Numbered from the stretch's first letter, positions 1-8,094 are shown. The stretch: DNA of 36,158 bases from Prevotella sp. (GCA_017467565.1 JAFUSV010000140.1:1-36158), one strand, 5' to 3'. The notes: generated by a model from the sequence alone, not told the origin. Translations and numbers: made by a program.

Positions 1-393
1 GTGGAGATGCTGAAAGGACTCATGCCGGAACCCGCGACCAATTACAGTCATAACAAGATGATCAAAGTATTTACTTCCGTGATGGCTTTGCTGTCCATCA
101 CTGACGGCTTCAAGCCGGACGAGCAGGGCAATGTGTCCCTGACGCAGGATCAGCTGAAGACCATCGACGATGAGCTGAAGAAGCAGAACGATGCCTGTAA
201 ACAGGCTTCCGACGTGCTGAAGAAGCAGAAGTCGACCATCGAACAGCTGACCAAGGAGAAGAATGACCTTGAGGAGCAGGTGAAGAACCTGAAGGGTTCT
301 GCCGGTACCAAGGAGGAAGAGAATGTTGACGGTGCTGAGAACACCCTGAGCGGCGCCAGCGAGTTGTGGGACTCTATCAAAAACGCATTGTAA
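1..393 (+). CDS. Scaffold-like capsid-assembly protein, C-terminal part
   Basis: The reading frame is open from the first base, so the gene is probably cut by the window edge; GTG at 1 could be a start but is more likely internal. The visible 130 residues hold a charged helical stretch rich in Lys, Glu and Gln from about residue 50 to 105, which looks like a coiled coil, and an acidic C-terminus. It lies 3 bases before the major capsid gene, the usual place for a scaffold or a protease-scaffold fusion. No protease motif is visible in this part. The role is inferred from position and coiled-coil character, not from a recognised domain. Confidence 0.5.
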   Translation: MEMLKGLMPEPATNYSHNKMIKVFTSVMALLSITDGFKPDEQGNVSLTQDQLKTIDDELKKQNDACKQASDVLKKQKSTIEQLTKEKNDLEEQVKNLKGSAGTKEEENVDGAENTLSGASELWDSIKNAL

Positions 394-396
394 GCC

Positions 397-1434
397 ATGG
401 ATCCTGTTGTTAATTCTGGTCAGCCTGTGGTAGATCCGCAGACAACCTTTACCCCGGAGGCTCTGAGCAAGGCGTTTCAGACCTACCGCAAAGAGTTAAT
501 TGTTATGCCTATGCGCGCTATGGGCGAAGCCCTGCAGCACATGGGCCATCGTGACGGCATCCGCTATCAGGAGCACGTGCATGAGATGAAGGGTAATTTC
601 CAGATGGGTAACTATGACAAGTACAAGAAAGGCACCGGTGCCATCGCCATTGTGCAGCGCACACTGGAGACTTTCTTCGGTAACTGCATCGAACCCATCG
701 ACCCCAACAGCATCTACCAGAGCCTGTGGGGTAGCGACGTGACCAAGGGCGAGGGTCTGAAGAACGTGCCCTGGGTGAAACGCATCTGCGCCTACATCAT
801 GGCACAGCTGGGCGAAAACATGTTCAACGAGATGTGGACCGCCAAGCACGACCCCGAAAACACCACGCTCACCTCGAAGTGGTTCAACGGCTTCAAGACC
901 ATTGAGGACGCTGAGATCAAGGCCAATAAGATGGCTGTCGAGCTGGGCAACCTCCACTCTCTGCCCGAGAATTTCTCTGCAGAGAACACCGAGGATCTCC
1001 TGAAGGACTTCTACTGGGGTGTCGCTGGTGGCTGGGTTGGTGCCGATGATAAGCTCAAGAAGCAGAAGCTGAAGATGTTCATGCATGTGAAGACCAAGCA
1101 CTTCTACGAGGAAGCCTACCAGCACAACCACGGTGCGCTGCCCTACAACGAGCAGTACCTGAAGGCTCACCTCGACGGCGCTCCCAATGTGGAATTCGTG
1201 GCACTGACCAATGTGCCAGAGAACTACCTGTGCCTGACTCCTAAGAACAACATCCTCGCACTCTGGAACCAGCGCACCGCTGACGAGACGTTCCTGGTGA
1301 AGGAGTCGAAGACCTCTCACTACGATGTTGACTTCCTGGCCAACATGTTCTATGGCGAGCAGTATCTCTCCATCAACAAGGAGATGCTCTGTGTGGCCCG
1401 CACGGCTGCCGAGATTGCTGCTGCCAAGGCTTAA
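397..1434 (+). CDS. Major capsid protein
   Basis: This 345-residue protein has the composition and length of the major capsid proteins of Bacteroidota siphoviruses and sits directly after a scaffold-like gene. A segment near residue 278 (ENYLCLTPKNNILALW) resembles the conserved core of these coat proteins, where the monomer folds into the P-domain. It should form the icosahedral shell. Start ATG 397 follows the previous stop by three bases. I assign it by position and general resemblance; the HK97 fold is inferred and was not tested. Only 28 bases separate it from the next gene, so the two are probably co-transcribed. Confidence 0.75.
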   Translation: MDPVVNSGQPVVDPQTTFTPEALSKAFQTYRKELIVMPMRAMGEALQHMGHRDGIRYQEHVHEMKGNFQMGNYDKYKKGTGAIAIVQRTLETFFGNCIEPIDPNSIYQSLWGSDVTKGEGLKNVPWVKRICAYIMAQLGENMFNEMWTAKHDPENTTLTSKWFNGFKTIEDAEIKANKMAVELGNLHSLPENFSAENTEDLLKDFYWGVAGGWVGADDKLKKQKLKMFMHVKTKHFYEEAYQHNHGALPYNEQYLKAHLDGAPNVEFVALTNVPENYLCLTPKNNILALWNQRTADETFLVKESKTSHYDVDFLANMFYGEQYLSINKEMLCVARTAAEIAAAKA

Positions 1435-1462
1435 TATGTAAACCATAAAAACTGAAAAAAAA

Positions 1463-2077
1463 ATGGCTGATTTGAAAACACGCTGCGCAGACGATGCCGC
1501 TCTCTATGAGGACATCGACTTTTGCATGGGCGACAAGTCGCTGCCAGGCACCCGTAACCATGGTTACTATGTACCGCGCCGTGACATTAAGACTTTCCCA
1601 CGTCCTGCCGGTTCTGCGGCTACGAAGATGGAGGATGTGGCCGTCATCAAGTCCAATATCGAGTTGTATGCTGACAAGCTCTGGAAACGTTTTGCCCTCG
1701 TGCCCAACGAGAGCGAACCTACTGCCAAAAGTCAGGGAAGCTATGGCTCGAAGACTATGCTCAATGAAATCTCACTCATTCTTCCCGGTACTGGAAAGAA
1801 GGTCACTGGTTTCATTTCCGAAGTTAACAACGACGACGTGGTGTTCCTCATTCCGATGGCTGACGGCAAGTGCCGACTCTTTGGCTCTCCACTGTATCAA
1901 GCTGAAATTGAACTGGAGCAGAATTTCGGTAAGACTGCTACTGACGCCAACACGACTTCTGTTAAGGTGAGCGTGACCGATGAGTTTGCAGCTCCCTTCT
2001 ATGAGGGCGAGTTCACTACTTCTGAGGGTACGTTCCTCGGCACGACAGACGAACTGAAGCCTGAAACGAATCCCTGA
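1463..2077 (+). CDS. Probable structural protein, tail-tube-like
   Basis: This is a 204-residue protein with many predicted beta strands. The middle (about 110-165: VVFLIPMADGKCRLFGSP and the following Glu/Lys-rich strand) and the C-terminal stretch ending near FYEGEFT recall phage tail-tube proteins, which stack as hexamers into the tail lumen. It is the last gene before a strong terminator (2108-2157), so it ends the capsid transcript. The start ATG 1463 follows an A-rich leader typical of Bacteroidota translation starts. The alternative is a head decoration protein. The tail-tube call is an inference and only moderately secure. Confidence 0.45.
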   Translation: MADLKTRCADDAALYEDIDFCMGDKSLPGTRNHGYYVPRRDIKTFPRPAGSAATKMEDVAVIKSNIELYADKLWKRFALVPNESEPTAKSQGSYGSKTMLNEISLILPGTGKKVTGFISEVNNDDVVFLIPMADGKCRLFGSPLYQAEIELEQNFGKTATDANTTSVKVSVTDEFAAPFYEGEFTTSEGTFLGTTDELKPETNP

Positions 2078-2107
2078 TTCCTCCTTTCATGTCGTAATAA
2101 GGTGACC

Positions 2108-2157
2108 GTGGGGCGGTCTCACACGCTAAGACGGTGAGATGGCCCCACTTTTAATTT
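2108..2157 (+). terminator. Rho-independent terminator after the capsid genes
   Basis: GTGGGGC (2108-2114) pairs with GCCCCAC (2142-2148) and, inside it, TCTCAC (2117-2122) pairs with GTGAGA (2134-2139). A TTTTAATTT tract follows at once. The ATG at 2139 lies inside the stem, which argues against its use as a start for the next gene. Confidence 0.85.
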
Positions 2158-2165
2158 CAAAAAAT

Positions 2166-3101
2166 ATGATAGACCCGAAATTTACTGAAAAGATTGCCCG
2201 CTGGCTTGACAGTGAGCACACCACAACAGAGCAGATAGAGGAAGGTGCCCAGCTGCTGCTCTCCTTGAATCGCGATGGGGCCATGTACCAGCGTATCATG
2301 CGACGGCCACAACGGGAACTGAAGTTCCTCGAATACAAGTTGCAGCGGTTCCTCCGTCTGCGTCAGGACGGCCAGACCATCCGCGACGTCATCAAACTCA
2401 ACGATGAGATAATGCCGGTACTGGAGACTGTTACCGACAAAGAACCGCTGCCCATTGAGGAACAGGCTTTGCTCCTTCCTGTCCTGCAGTCTGACGAGCA
2501 GGATGGTGGCAAGGAACAATTCGTGCGCAAGGGCATCCGTCCTGATCATGACCAGCTGCCTGCCGAGATACAGGCTATCTGGCCTGCCAATGCCGAGCGA
2601 TGGAAGAAGATCAAGGAGGCTTACGAGACCTGCAAGCAGCTCACTGAACCTTGCGACCGCTACGAGTACCTGAAGGTGCTCAAGGATACCTGGTACAAGT
2701 ACAAGCAGGATATGGCCCGCTACGATGATTACCAGCTGACCGCTGATGGCGGTTCTGAGGGTGAGGGTGCTGCTGATCAGACTCCGACACTCACTCCTGA
2801 ACAGGAGAAAGAATTGAAGAATGCTGACAGTTACATCTCGAAGAACCTTCCCCAGATGCAGCAGCTGGCCGCCGCTGCCAAGGAGGAAGACTTCAATGAT
2901 GAGCAGAAAAAGGATCTCGAGAGTCTGCGCCAGCGCATCCAGCAGCGCGTCGATGTACTGTTGAAGTGTGGCCGCACGCTCACCGATGAGCGTCGTGAGC
3001 AGCTGCTGCAGTGTGACATTAAGGTTAGTCTCGAAGCCGCTGTTGCTGAGGACAATACAGAAACCCCGCAGAACGATGAGCAAGGGCAAGAGTCCGAGTG
3101 A
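2166..3101 (+). CDS. Unknown phage protein, acidic and helical
   Basis: I do not recognise the family. From ATG 2166 it is 311 residues, strongly helical, with acidic Gln/Glu-rich segments in the C-terminal third (about residues 205-311) that could be coiled coil. An in-frame ATG at 2139 lies inside the upstream terminator stem, so I prefer 2166, which follows an A-rich tract. Its stop overlaps the start of the PLD-like gene (ATG 3076), so the two are translationally linked. It opens the operon that runs through the large terminase, so a packaging or head role is possible but not shown. Confidence 0.7.
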   Translation: MIDPKFTEKIARWLDSEHTTTEQIEEGAQLLLSLNRDGAMYQRIMRRPQRELKFLEYKLQRFLRLRQDGQTIRDVIKLNDEIMPVLETVTDKEPLPIEEQALLLPVLQSDEQDGGKEQFVRKGIRPDHDQLPAEIQAIWPANAERWKKIKEAYETCKQLTEPCDRYEYLKVLKDTWYKYKQDMARYDDYQLTADGGSEGEGAADQTPTLTPEQEKELKNADSYISKNLPQMQQLAAAAKEEDFNDEQKKDLESLRQRIQQRVDVLLKCGRTLTDERREQLLQCDIKVSLEAAVAEDNTETPQNDEQGQESE

Positions 3102-3651
3102 GTTTCTGCGTCCCATGGCCACGCACCCGTTGCAGTCGCATCTGGGGCGTGGCCTTCATACGCTGGGACTGCTGGGCTGGATCCTGGAACAGACAGGCCC
3201 GGCAGATGTCTATGTCAGCACGTTCTCAACGTCTGATGCCTTCCTGAGAGGATTCTATAACCTGAAGAAAAAAGACCTGGTTCTGAAATCGGTGCTGCTG
3301 GCAGACCTGAAGGCCTCGAAGAAAACCTACCGCCTCTATAAGGAGATGCAGCAGAATTTCGATGCCGTCTATCTCTCTCAGAACCACTCAAAGGTGGTAC
3401 TGGTGCAGAACGACCGATGGACGGTGACGGTCATCAGCAGCCAGAACCAGACGTATGGCGACCGTGCCGAGTGTACGCTGGTTACCACCAATCAGGAAAT
3501 ATTCTACCAGCAATATTGTGGATTCCGCGAATTAGTGGATAACAACTCAATTCAATTAAATGGACTATTCGAGCGACTTATTGAACAAAATAAAAAACCT
3601 TGCCAGTCAACTGACTCCCCCTCAGGAGATTTCCGCATTATTGGATATTGA
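3076..3651 (+). CDS. PLD-superfamily-like protein
   Basis: From ATG 3076 it is 191 residues. An N-terminal alpha/beta part (VYVSTFSTSDAFLRG near residues 46-60) is followed by a degenerate HKD-like signature: HSKVVLVQN near residue 100, then a strand, VISSQNQTYGDRAE near 118, with H, K, N and E where phospholipase D-like proteins keep theirs. PLD-fold enzymes cleave phosphodiester bonds, including DNA. Only one HKD-like half is visible, so it would have to dimerise or be inactive. The longer frame back to 2968 overlaps the previous gene heavily and looks out of frame. It lies directly upstream of the terminase genes, so a DNA-processing role in packaging is a guess. Confidence 0.55.
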   Translation: MSKGKSPSEFLRPMATHPLQSHLGRGLHTLGLLGWILEQTGPADVYVSTFSTSDAFLRGFYNLKKKDLVLKSVLLADLKASKKTYRLYKEMQQNFDAVYLSQNHSKVVLVQNDRWTVTVISSQNQTYGDRAECTLVTTNQEIFYQQYCGFRELVDNNSIQLNGLFERLIEQNKKPCQSTDSPSGDFRIIGY

Positions 3652-3841
3652 TGAGACGGAGCTGTGTGCGGACATCAATACCTTGGGCCATCCGGCCCGC
3701 AAGGCTTTCATGAAGGGTTATAGTGAAACTGCCCTCCGACTACGCAAACAGAATATCGACCTGGTGGATGCCGGCAGTCCTGCAGCCGACGAAGCGTGCC
3801 GCGTCTATCTGCGCCGCATGACACGTGATATAGAAATATGA
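3560..3841 (+). CDS. Small helical protein, possible terminase-associated HTH
   Basis: This 93-residue protein has a helix-turn-helix-like N-terminal half (LTPPQEISALLDIDETEL, residues 18-35) followed by two long basic helices. Such a pattern is common in small proteins encoded just before small terminase genes in Bacteroidota phages. It overlaps the end of the PLD-like gene by 92 bases in another frame. Because its sequence looks protein-like from the first Met, I accept the overlap. It overlaps the next gene by ATGA (3838-3841). It may bind DNA at the packaging site; this is inferred from the motif and position. Confidence 0.65.
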   Translation: MDYSSDLLNKIKNLASQLTPPQEISALLDIDETELCADINTLGHPARKAFMKGYSETALRLRKQNIDLVDAGSPAADEACRVYLRRMTRDIEI

Positions 3842-4428
3842 GCCTTCCTGTCAACATAGACCAATACGCTGAATTCCTGCCAGTGGACAGCAGCGAACTA
3901 CGCCTGCAGATGGTGCCCGAAGACACCATCTTGCGGGTGGAACGGCTGCGCGAGCTGAGCAGCTACTGGCGCAGTTATCCCAGCACCTCGCCCAAGGAAC
4001 TAGTAAACCGATGCATGCAGCTCTTCCATGTGGGCAAGAGTCAAGCGTATGACGATATCCATCTGCTGAAGATTCTTATCGGCAACCTGGAGGCAACCAC
4101 CAAGGAGTTTGCCCGGTGGCGGGTGAACCAGATGATAGAGGAAGACCGACAGGCCGCACGGCGTGATGGCGACTGGCGGGCCGTGGCCTCGATGCAGAAG
4201 AACTACATCCTGAACAACCAGACGGATAAGCCGGACACACCCGACATGGCCTTCGACAAGATTGTGCCGCTACAGATAGAGCCGACGGATGACCCGAGCG
4301 TATTGGGCATCAAGGCACCCAAAAACCTCCGTGCCAGACGCGACAAACTTATCAAGCAGTATTCGAAGGACGATGAATATGCTGAATATACTGAGGTGCC
4401 ATCGACCGATGATAAGGAGGAAAAGTAA
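3838..4428 (+). CDS. Terminase small-subunit-like protein
   Basis: This 196-residue protein lies immediately before the large terminase, with an overlapping stop and start at 4428. Residues 50-100 contain a region of the type LVNRCMQLFHVGKSQAYDDI that reads as a helix-turn-helix, followed by a charged helical oligomerisation region (about 85-130) and an acidic C-terminus. Small terminases recognise the phage DNA and load it on the large subunit. The assignment rests on position and the DNA-binding-like segment; sequence identity to a named family was not tested. Confidence 0.6.
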   Translation: MSLPVNIDQYAEFLPVDSSELRLQMVPEDTILRVERLRELSSYWRSYPSTSPKELVNRCMQLFHVGKSQAYDDIHLLKILIGNLEATTKEFARWRVNQMIEEDRQAARRDGDWRAVASMQKNYILNNQTDKPDTPDMAFDKIVPLQIEPTDDPSVLGIKAPKNLRARRDKLIKQYSKDDEYAEYTEVPSTDDKEEK

Positions 4429-6047
4429 TGGCCGAGAAGCAGAAGCAATATTTCAACGACGCGCAGCTCTACCCGCTCTATATGTCGCCACGCGACCTTG
4501 TTTGCGAGATGGGGCGTGGCACGGGCAAGGGCCTCATTGATGCTGCCCGGCTGATGCAGGTGATGCAGTGGATGCCCGGCTCCTGCACCGGCTTTGTCTC
4601 TCCCTCTTTCAAAAAGTGCCTCACTACCACGCTGCCCTCGCTCCTGGTGCACTGGGAGCGATGGGGCTATAAGCGCGATATTCACTACACCGTCGGCAAG
4701 AAACCGTGGAAGGCCTTGAAGTGGAAGGATCCTATCTTCACCCCGCAGAACTGGGAGAACTGCATCGGCTTCTACAACGGCAGCGTCTGTCAGATCATCA
4801 GCCAGGACCGCGAGGGCATGAGCAACGGCATGTCAATAGACCATGTCTTGATAGACGAGGCAAAGTTCGTAGAATACGAAAAGCTGAAGAACGAGACGAT
4901 GCAGACCAACCGTGGCAATGAGATGTACTTCTCTAAATGTCACCTGCACCATGGGCTGACCATCACCTGCGACACGGCCACCACAAAGAAAGGATCCTGG
5001 TTCATGAACTACGAGCAGAAACAGGACAAGGAGCTGGTGAAGGTCATCGAGGGGCTGGTGTATCTGAAGTGGCAGAATCAGCAGCGCATGAAGCAGCACC
5101 CGGAGCGGGCCAAATACTACCAGGCAGAGATTCAGAAGCTGGACCGTGACTTGTTCCTGCTCCGCAAAAACTGCCTGCTGTACTGCCGCTATCCCTCGCT
5201 GTTTAACCTGGCCGTACTGGGTGAGGACTTCATTAGGCGCATGAAGCGCGACCTGCCGGCACTGACGTTTGCCACCTCCATCATGTGCAAGCACATCGGC
5301 ATAGCCAGGGATGGATTCTATGGCTCCATGCGCGAGAGCGTCAACTGGTACACGGCTCCCAATACATCGAAGCTGGCACTGGAGATGGTGGGACGCCTGG
5401 AGGACAGCTGCCTGCTGGATGCTGATTGTGACCCGAATGCCCCATTGGTGATAGCCTTCGATGCGAACACGAACATTAACTGGCTCGTGGTCGGCCAGGT
5501 GGGCATTGACGGCAAGCTCTATGTACTGAAGTCGTTCTACGTGAAGTACGACACCATCGATGCCGTCGTGGCGCTCTTCAATGCCTATTACAAGTACCAC
5601 AAGAACCGTCAGGTGTACTTCGTATTCGACTCGACGTTCAAGGGGCAGGGCTACGGTGCCAACCAGAACGAGGACTTCTATATTCTCATCACCAACTTGC
5701 TTCTTTCTGCCGGATGGGTGGTGGAACAGGTGTATATCGGCAATCCCATGCACCACGTGGACAAATATCATCTCATCAACCGCATGTTCGTGGGCAAGGC
5801 CGCCCATCAGGTCTTTATCAACCAGGATAACAATGCAGACCTCCTTCTCTCGATCACTACCGCCGCCATCTACAATGAGAAGAAGGATAAGCGAGGCGAG
5901 AAGCTGGCCGAGACAGAGGAAGACAAGCTCGAGGCCCGCACCGACGGCTCTGATGCTTTCGATACCCTGTGTATAGGTGTGGAGAAGTTCATCCCGGCAT
6001 ACGCCTTGCAGGCATCGACAGGCTTTACCTCTTATTTTGGTGGCTGA
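4428..6047 (+). CDS. terL: Terminase large subunit
   Basis: This 539-residue motor protein cuts concatemeric DNA and pumps it into the prohead. A Walker A-like loop GRGTGKG is at residues 29-35 and a Walker B motif VLIDEA has D143 and E144. The C-terminal half has acidic residues spaced as in the RNase H-like nuclease: D345 in VIAFDANTN, D401 in YFVFDSTF, and D509/D512 in SDAFDTL. Length is normal for the family. It shares an overlapping ATG with the small-terminase-like gene. It is the last gene of this operon; more than 800 bases without a plus-strand gene follow. Confidence 0.9.
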   Translation: MAEKQKQYFNDAQLYPLYMSPRDLVCEMGRGTGKGLIDAARLMQVMQWMPGSCTGFVSPSFKKCLTTTLPSLLVHWERWGYKRDIHYTVGKKPWKALKWKDPIFTPQNWENCIGFYNGSVCQIISQDREGMSNGMSIDHVLIDEAKFVEYEKLKNETMQTNRGNEMYFSKCHLHHGLTITCDTATTKKGSWFMNYEQKQDKELVKVIEGLVYLKWQNQQRMKQHPERAKYYQAEIQKLDRDLFLLRKNCLLYCRYPSLFNLAVLGEDFIRRMKRDLPALTFATSIMCKHIGIARDGFYGSMRESVNWYTAPNTSKLALEMVGRLEDSCLLDADCDPNAPLVIAFDANTNINWLVVGQVGIDGKLYVLKSFYVKYDTIDAVVALFNAYYKYHKNRQVYFVFDSTFKGQGYGANQNEDFYILITNLLLSAGWVVEQVYIGNPMHHVDKYHLINRMFVGKAAHQVFINQDNNADLLLSITTAAIYNEKKDKRGEKLAETEEDKLEARTDGSDAFDTLCIGVEKFIPAYALQASTGFTSYFGG

Positions 6048-6079
6048 CTTTCTTCTACGACAATCCCTGTACTACTTTC

Positions 6080-6219
6080 TCATAATGATTTGTTTATGTA
6101 ATCCTGGCAGGCTTCCGCAGTGATGCGCAGGTCTGCTTCTTTTATGATGGTTGCCACTGCCCATGTTGTCAGTTCCTGTTTGACATTTGGCCACGACCGC
6201 AGATGTTCTTTTCCTTCAT
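6080..6219 (-). pseudogene. Small minus-strand gene remnant, frameshifted near its start
   Basis: On the minus strand a frame with protein-like sequence (ending ...ITAEACQDYINKSL, then stop at 6080-6082) is open from 6262 but has no ATG or convincing start. An ATG at 6219 lies one base out of frame with it. The bases before that ATG closely match the leader of the plus-strand gene at 7169 (shared ACAGTCATCC, ATTCAAGAACC, ACATCA, AAGTCATG), which suggests 6219 was the real start and that one indel broke the frame. Function is unknown. It may instead be chance coding-like sequence. Confidence 0.35.
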
Positions 6220-6275
6220 GACTTGATTTTGTGATGTCATAAGGTTCTTGAATGGATGACTGTCATCTTCTGATT

Positions 6276-6350
6276 GCGCCCACCGTGCCCCGCCCACCCT
6301 GGCCGTAGTGGTGCCTGTAGGCAGCACTATTGCCCGGGGACGGTGGGCGC
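6276..6350. repeat. Long bulged hairpin
   Basis: GCGCCCACCGT (6276-6286) plus CCCCG (6288-6292) pairs with CGGGG (6335-6339) plus ACGGTGGGCGC (6340-6350), with a single bulged G. Inside it a second hairpin forms: AGTG and TGCC (6307-6315) pair with GGCA and CACT (6320-6328). No T-run follows directly, so it is not itself a simple terminator. Confidence 0.7.
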
Positions 6351-6587
6351 AGCGGGTATAACCCGCAGTTTTTGTATGCAAAGCATCTGTGTAGGTGGCC
6401 CATCAGCATCCTTCATGCGGTTCTTCTGCCTGGTGGTGGCAGCGGATGTGTCAATAGGTTTCTCCCTCACACTTGGCTCTCTGCCGCCTCGGTAGATGGT
6501 TGACGATACCGGATATTAACTGCTTGTGCGATTCCCGGACGGCTTTTTCTCGTTGAAGCGATGTTGTAACTGGATTCTATGTGCCAT
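6327..6587 (-). pseudogene. Minus-strand small ORF interrupted by an in-frame TAA
   Basis: From ATG 6587 the minus strand codes 23 residues (MAHRIQLQHRFNEKK and on), then TAA at 6516-6518, then the same frame stays open for 62 more residues of basic, Ser/Thr-rich sequence to a TAG at 6327-6329. A Bacteroidota-type -7 box lies upstream on the same strand (6652-6659). The simplest reading is a gene with a nonsense mutation; a 23-residue peptide is the alternative. The C-terminal codons overlap the strong hairpins at 6276-6366, which is odd for a functional gene. Confidence 0.35.
6352..6373 (+). terminator. Hairpin terminator
   Basis: GCGGGT (6352-6357) and ACCCGC (6361-6366) form a 6-base stem with a three-base loop, followed by AGTTTTT. 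It would stop plus-strand read-through from the terminase operon. Confidence 0.65.
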
Positions 6588-6651
6588 AATGATTTTACTT
6601 GTTTCGACATGTTTTGCCACTTGCCTCTGGCACTCTTCTATTTTTCCTTTG

Positions 6652-6659
6652 CAAAGTTA
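6652..6659 (-). promoter_or_regulatory. Minus-strand Bacteroidota-type promoter
   Basis: The minus strand reads TAACTTTG here, a perfect TAnnTTTG -7 box. CCTTG lies about 17 bases upstream, slightly closer than ideal for the -33 element. The ATG at 6587 is about 65 bases downstream, so this could drive the minus-strand unit. Confidence 0.5.
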
Positions 6660-6887
6660 GCGCAGGCGGCATTCTGCAAGGTCAAGCAGCGTTGTCTCTA
6701 AAATTTTTCAAGGAATTTGGGGTGCAGTTGCGCCGGAAACCAAATTCCCAAGGCCGGGGCTTGAATAATTTTCGGCCAAACCTTGCATTTGCATGCCTTT
6801 TCCCTGCTGCTCTTTTATGCACGTAAAAATTACAAAGAGCGCCCAGGCGCAAAACATTAAAGTCGAACGAATAAAAATCAAACAATT

Positions 6888-7112
6888 ATGACACATCCAG
6901 TTCAAACATCATCGCTTTTCAACAAGAGCCGTCTTTACAGCAATCGCTACTACAGCGGTAATCTCTATCAGGTAGTCGTCAACACCGAGGATGGCGAGAG
7001 CTATGAGTATGAGGTAGAAGCCGACACATTTGCCGATGCCACCAAGCAGGCTGAGAACTTCGCACTGGACCTGATGGTCGATATCACCTACATAGAGTGC
7101 TACTGCATGTAA
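6888..7112 (+). CDS. Small unknown protein
   Basis: This is a 74-residue protein with two beta strands (NLYQVVVNTEDG and YEYEVEADTF) and a helix (FADATKQAENFALDL), ending ECYCM. The ORF starts at ATG 6888 after an A-rich leader, normal for Bacteroidota. I do not recognise a family. It is the first plus-strand gene after the non-coding interval and is followed 56 bases later by another small gene, with which it may share a transcript. No clear TAnnTTTG promoter was seen directly upstream. Confidence 0.65.
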   Translation: MTHPVQTSSLFNKSRLYSNRYYSGNLYQVVVNTEDGESYEYEVEADTFADATKQAENFALDLMVDITYIECYCM

Positions 7113-7168
7113 CAGTCATCCAGCGTCATTCAAGAACCAAAAGAATAACATCAAAAAATTTACAAGTC

Positions 7169-7519
7169 ATGGAAAAAAGAGAAATTATTGCATCGATCGT
7201 GAAGTCAAACAAGAGTGACAACAATGTATGGGCAGTGTCCATCACTGGAGATGAGCAGCCGAGCGCACACTGCAAGACAGCCTACAAGGCTATGCGTTTC
7301 ATGTTCCTTCTGAAAAAGCAGACGGGATTGTATATCGCAGCAGAAAGCCTCGCCCAACTGTCAGCGGAGATAGCCTTCCGGAAGGCTGAGCAGGCTGCCG
7401 AGGAAGACCCTCAGGGGTTGAACGAAGCAACAGAGGTGCAGGCCGACGAGCCAAAACCCAAGGCCAAGCGCAAGCCTCGCTCGAAGAAATCTGCAGAAAC
7501 GGCGGCAGTTCCTCAATGA
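7169..7519 (+). CDS. Small protein with basic, low-complexity tail
   Basis: From ATG 7169 it is 116 residues: a compact N-terminal half (about 1-70) with strands and helices, then an Ala/Glu/Lys/Pro-rich tail (KPKAKRKPRSKK near residues 95-106) that looks disordered and nucleic-acid-binding. The frame is open further upstream to 7097, but ATG 7169 follows the A-rich leader repeated in inverted form at 6219-6265, which supports this start. Its stop overlaps the start of the phosphoribosyltransferase gene (ATGA at 7516-7519). Family not recognised. Confidence 0.7.
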   Translation: MEKREIIASIVKSNKSDNNVWAVSITGDEQPSAHCKTAYKAMRFMFLLKKQTGLYIAAESLAQLSAEIAFRKAEQAAEEDPQGLNEATEVQADEPKPKAKRKPRSKKSAETAAVPQ

Positions 7520-8094
7520 AGGGGCTGCTGCTTTTGTCTTACCCTGTAATAGTGATAGCCATGATGAAGTTCGCCCTTTACAGCTACATCCCACAGCGGT
7601 TCCAGAGGAGAGCCACGTTCGAGGAGCAGGATATCTGCCGGATGATCATCGGCTTCAAGGACGGCAGAAACGTTTACACACGTTGGGCTGCAAGACAGTT
7701 CTCGAGGGCGTTGGCAGCTATGGACCTGACTGATACCGTTATCGTCTGTATCCCTGCAAGTACGAAGTACGCACACGTCCGTAGATGGAAACGGTTCTCT
7801 CAGCTGCTTTGCAAACAGACGGGAGCTATTGACGGTTTCAGCCATATCGAGGTGTGCGGCAACCGCAAACGGGCACACATCACCGGTGAATACGAGCTTG
7901 CCACGAACATCAAGCACCTGGTCAATATCGACGCTGACTATTTCAGAGGTAAGAACGTGTTGGTCATCGACGATATCTACACCACAGGGCGTTCATCGGA
8001 TGCGTTCATCAGTGCCATCGAGGCCACAGGTGCACACGTCCGTATGGCCATGTTCCTGGCTAAAACCAGATGGTTCGGCTATCATAGAGATTAA
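7516..8094 (+). CDS. ComF-like phosphoribosyltransferase
   Basis: A type I phosphoribosyltransferase fold is indicated by the PRPP-binding loop VLVIDDIYTTGRSS, with D152/D153 and T156-T157-G158 in the numbering from ATG 7516. An upstream segment VIVCIPASTKYAHVRRWKRF fits the beta-strand plus Arg-rich loop of ComF-type proteins. The zinc-finger N-terminus of classical ComF is missing. The start overlaps the previous stop, but ATG 7561 (MKFALYSY...) is a good alternative, because the first 15 residues are hydrophobic and would otherwise look like a signal peptide. The substrate is unknown; in phages such proteins may act in nucleotide salvage. A hairpin follows the stop. Confidence 0.75.
   Translation: MKGLLLLSYPVIVIAMMKFALYSYIPQRFQRRATFEEQDICRMIIGFKDGRNVYTRWAARQFSRALAAMDLTDTVIVCIPASTKYAHVRRWKRFSQLLCKQTGAIDGFSHIEVCGNRKRAHITGEYELATNIKHLVNIDADYFRGKNVLVIDDIYTTGRSSDAFISAIEATGAHVRMAMFLAKTRWFGYHRD

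Noticed and set aside
2139..2165. Start of the 2166 gene at ATG 2139
   Set aside because: The codon is inside a terminator stem.
2157..3122. Long minus-strand ORF of 321 residues
   Set aside because: It lies fully opposite the plus-strand gene 2166-3101 and has the Leu-rich composition of an antisense shadow.
4833..5807. Minus-strand ORF of 324 residues inside terL
   Set aside because: The plus frame has clear terminase motifs; the antisense frame is His/Val/Leu-rich and shows no motif.
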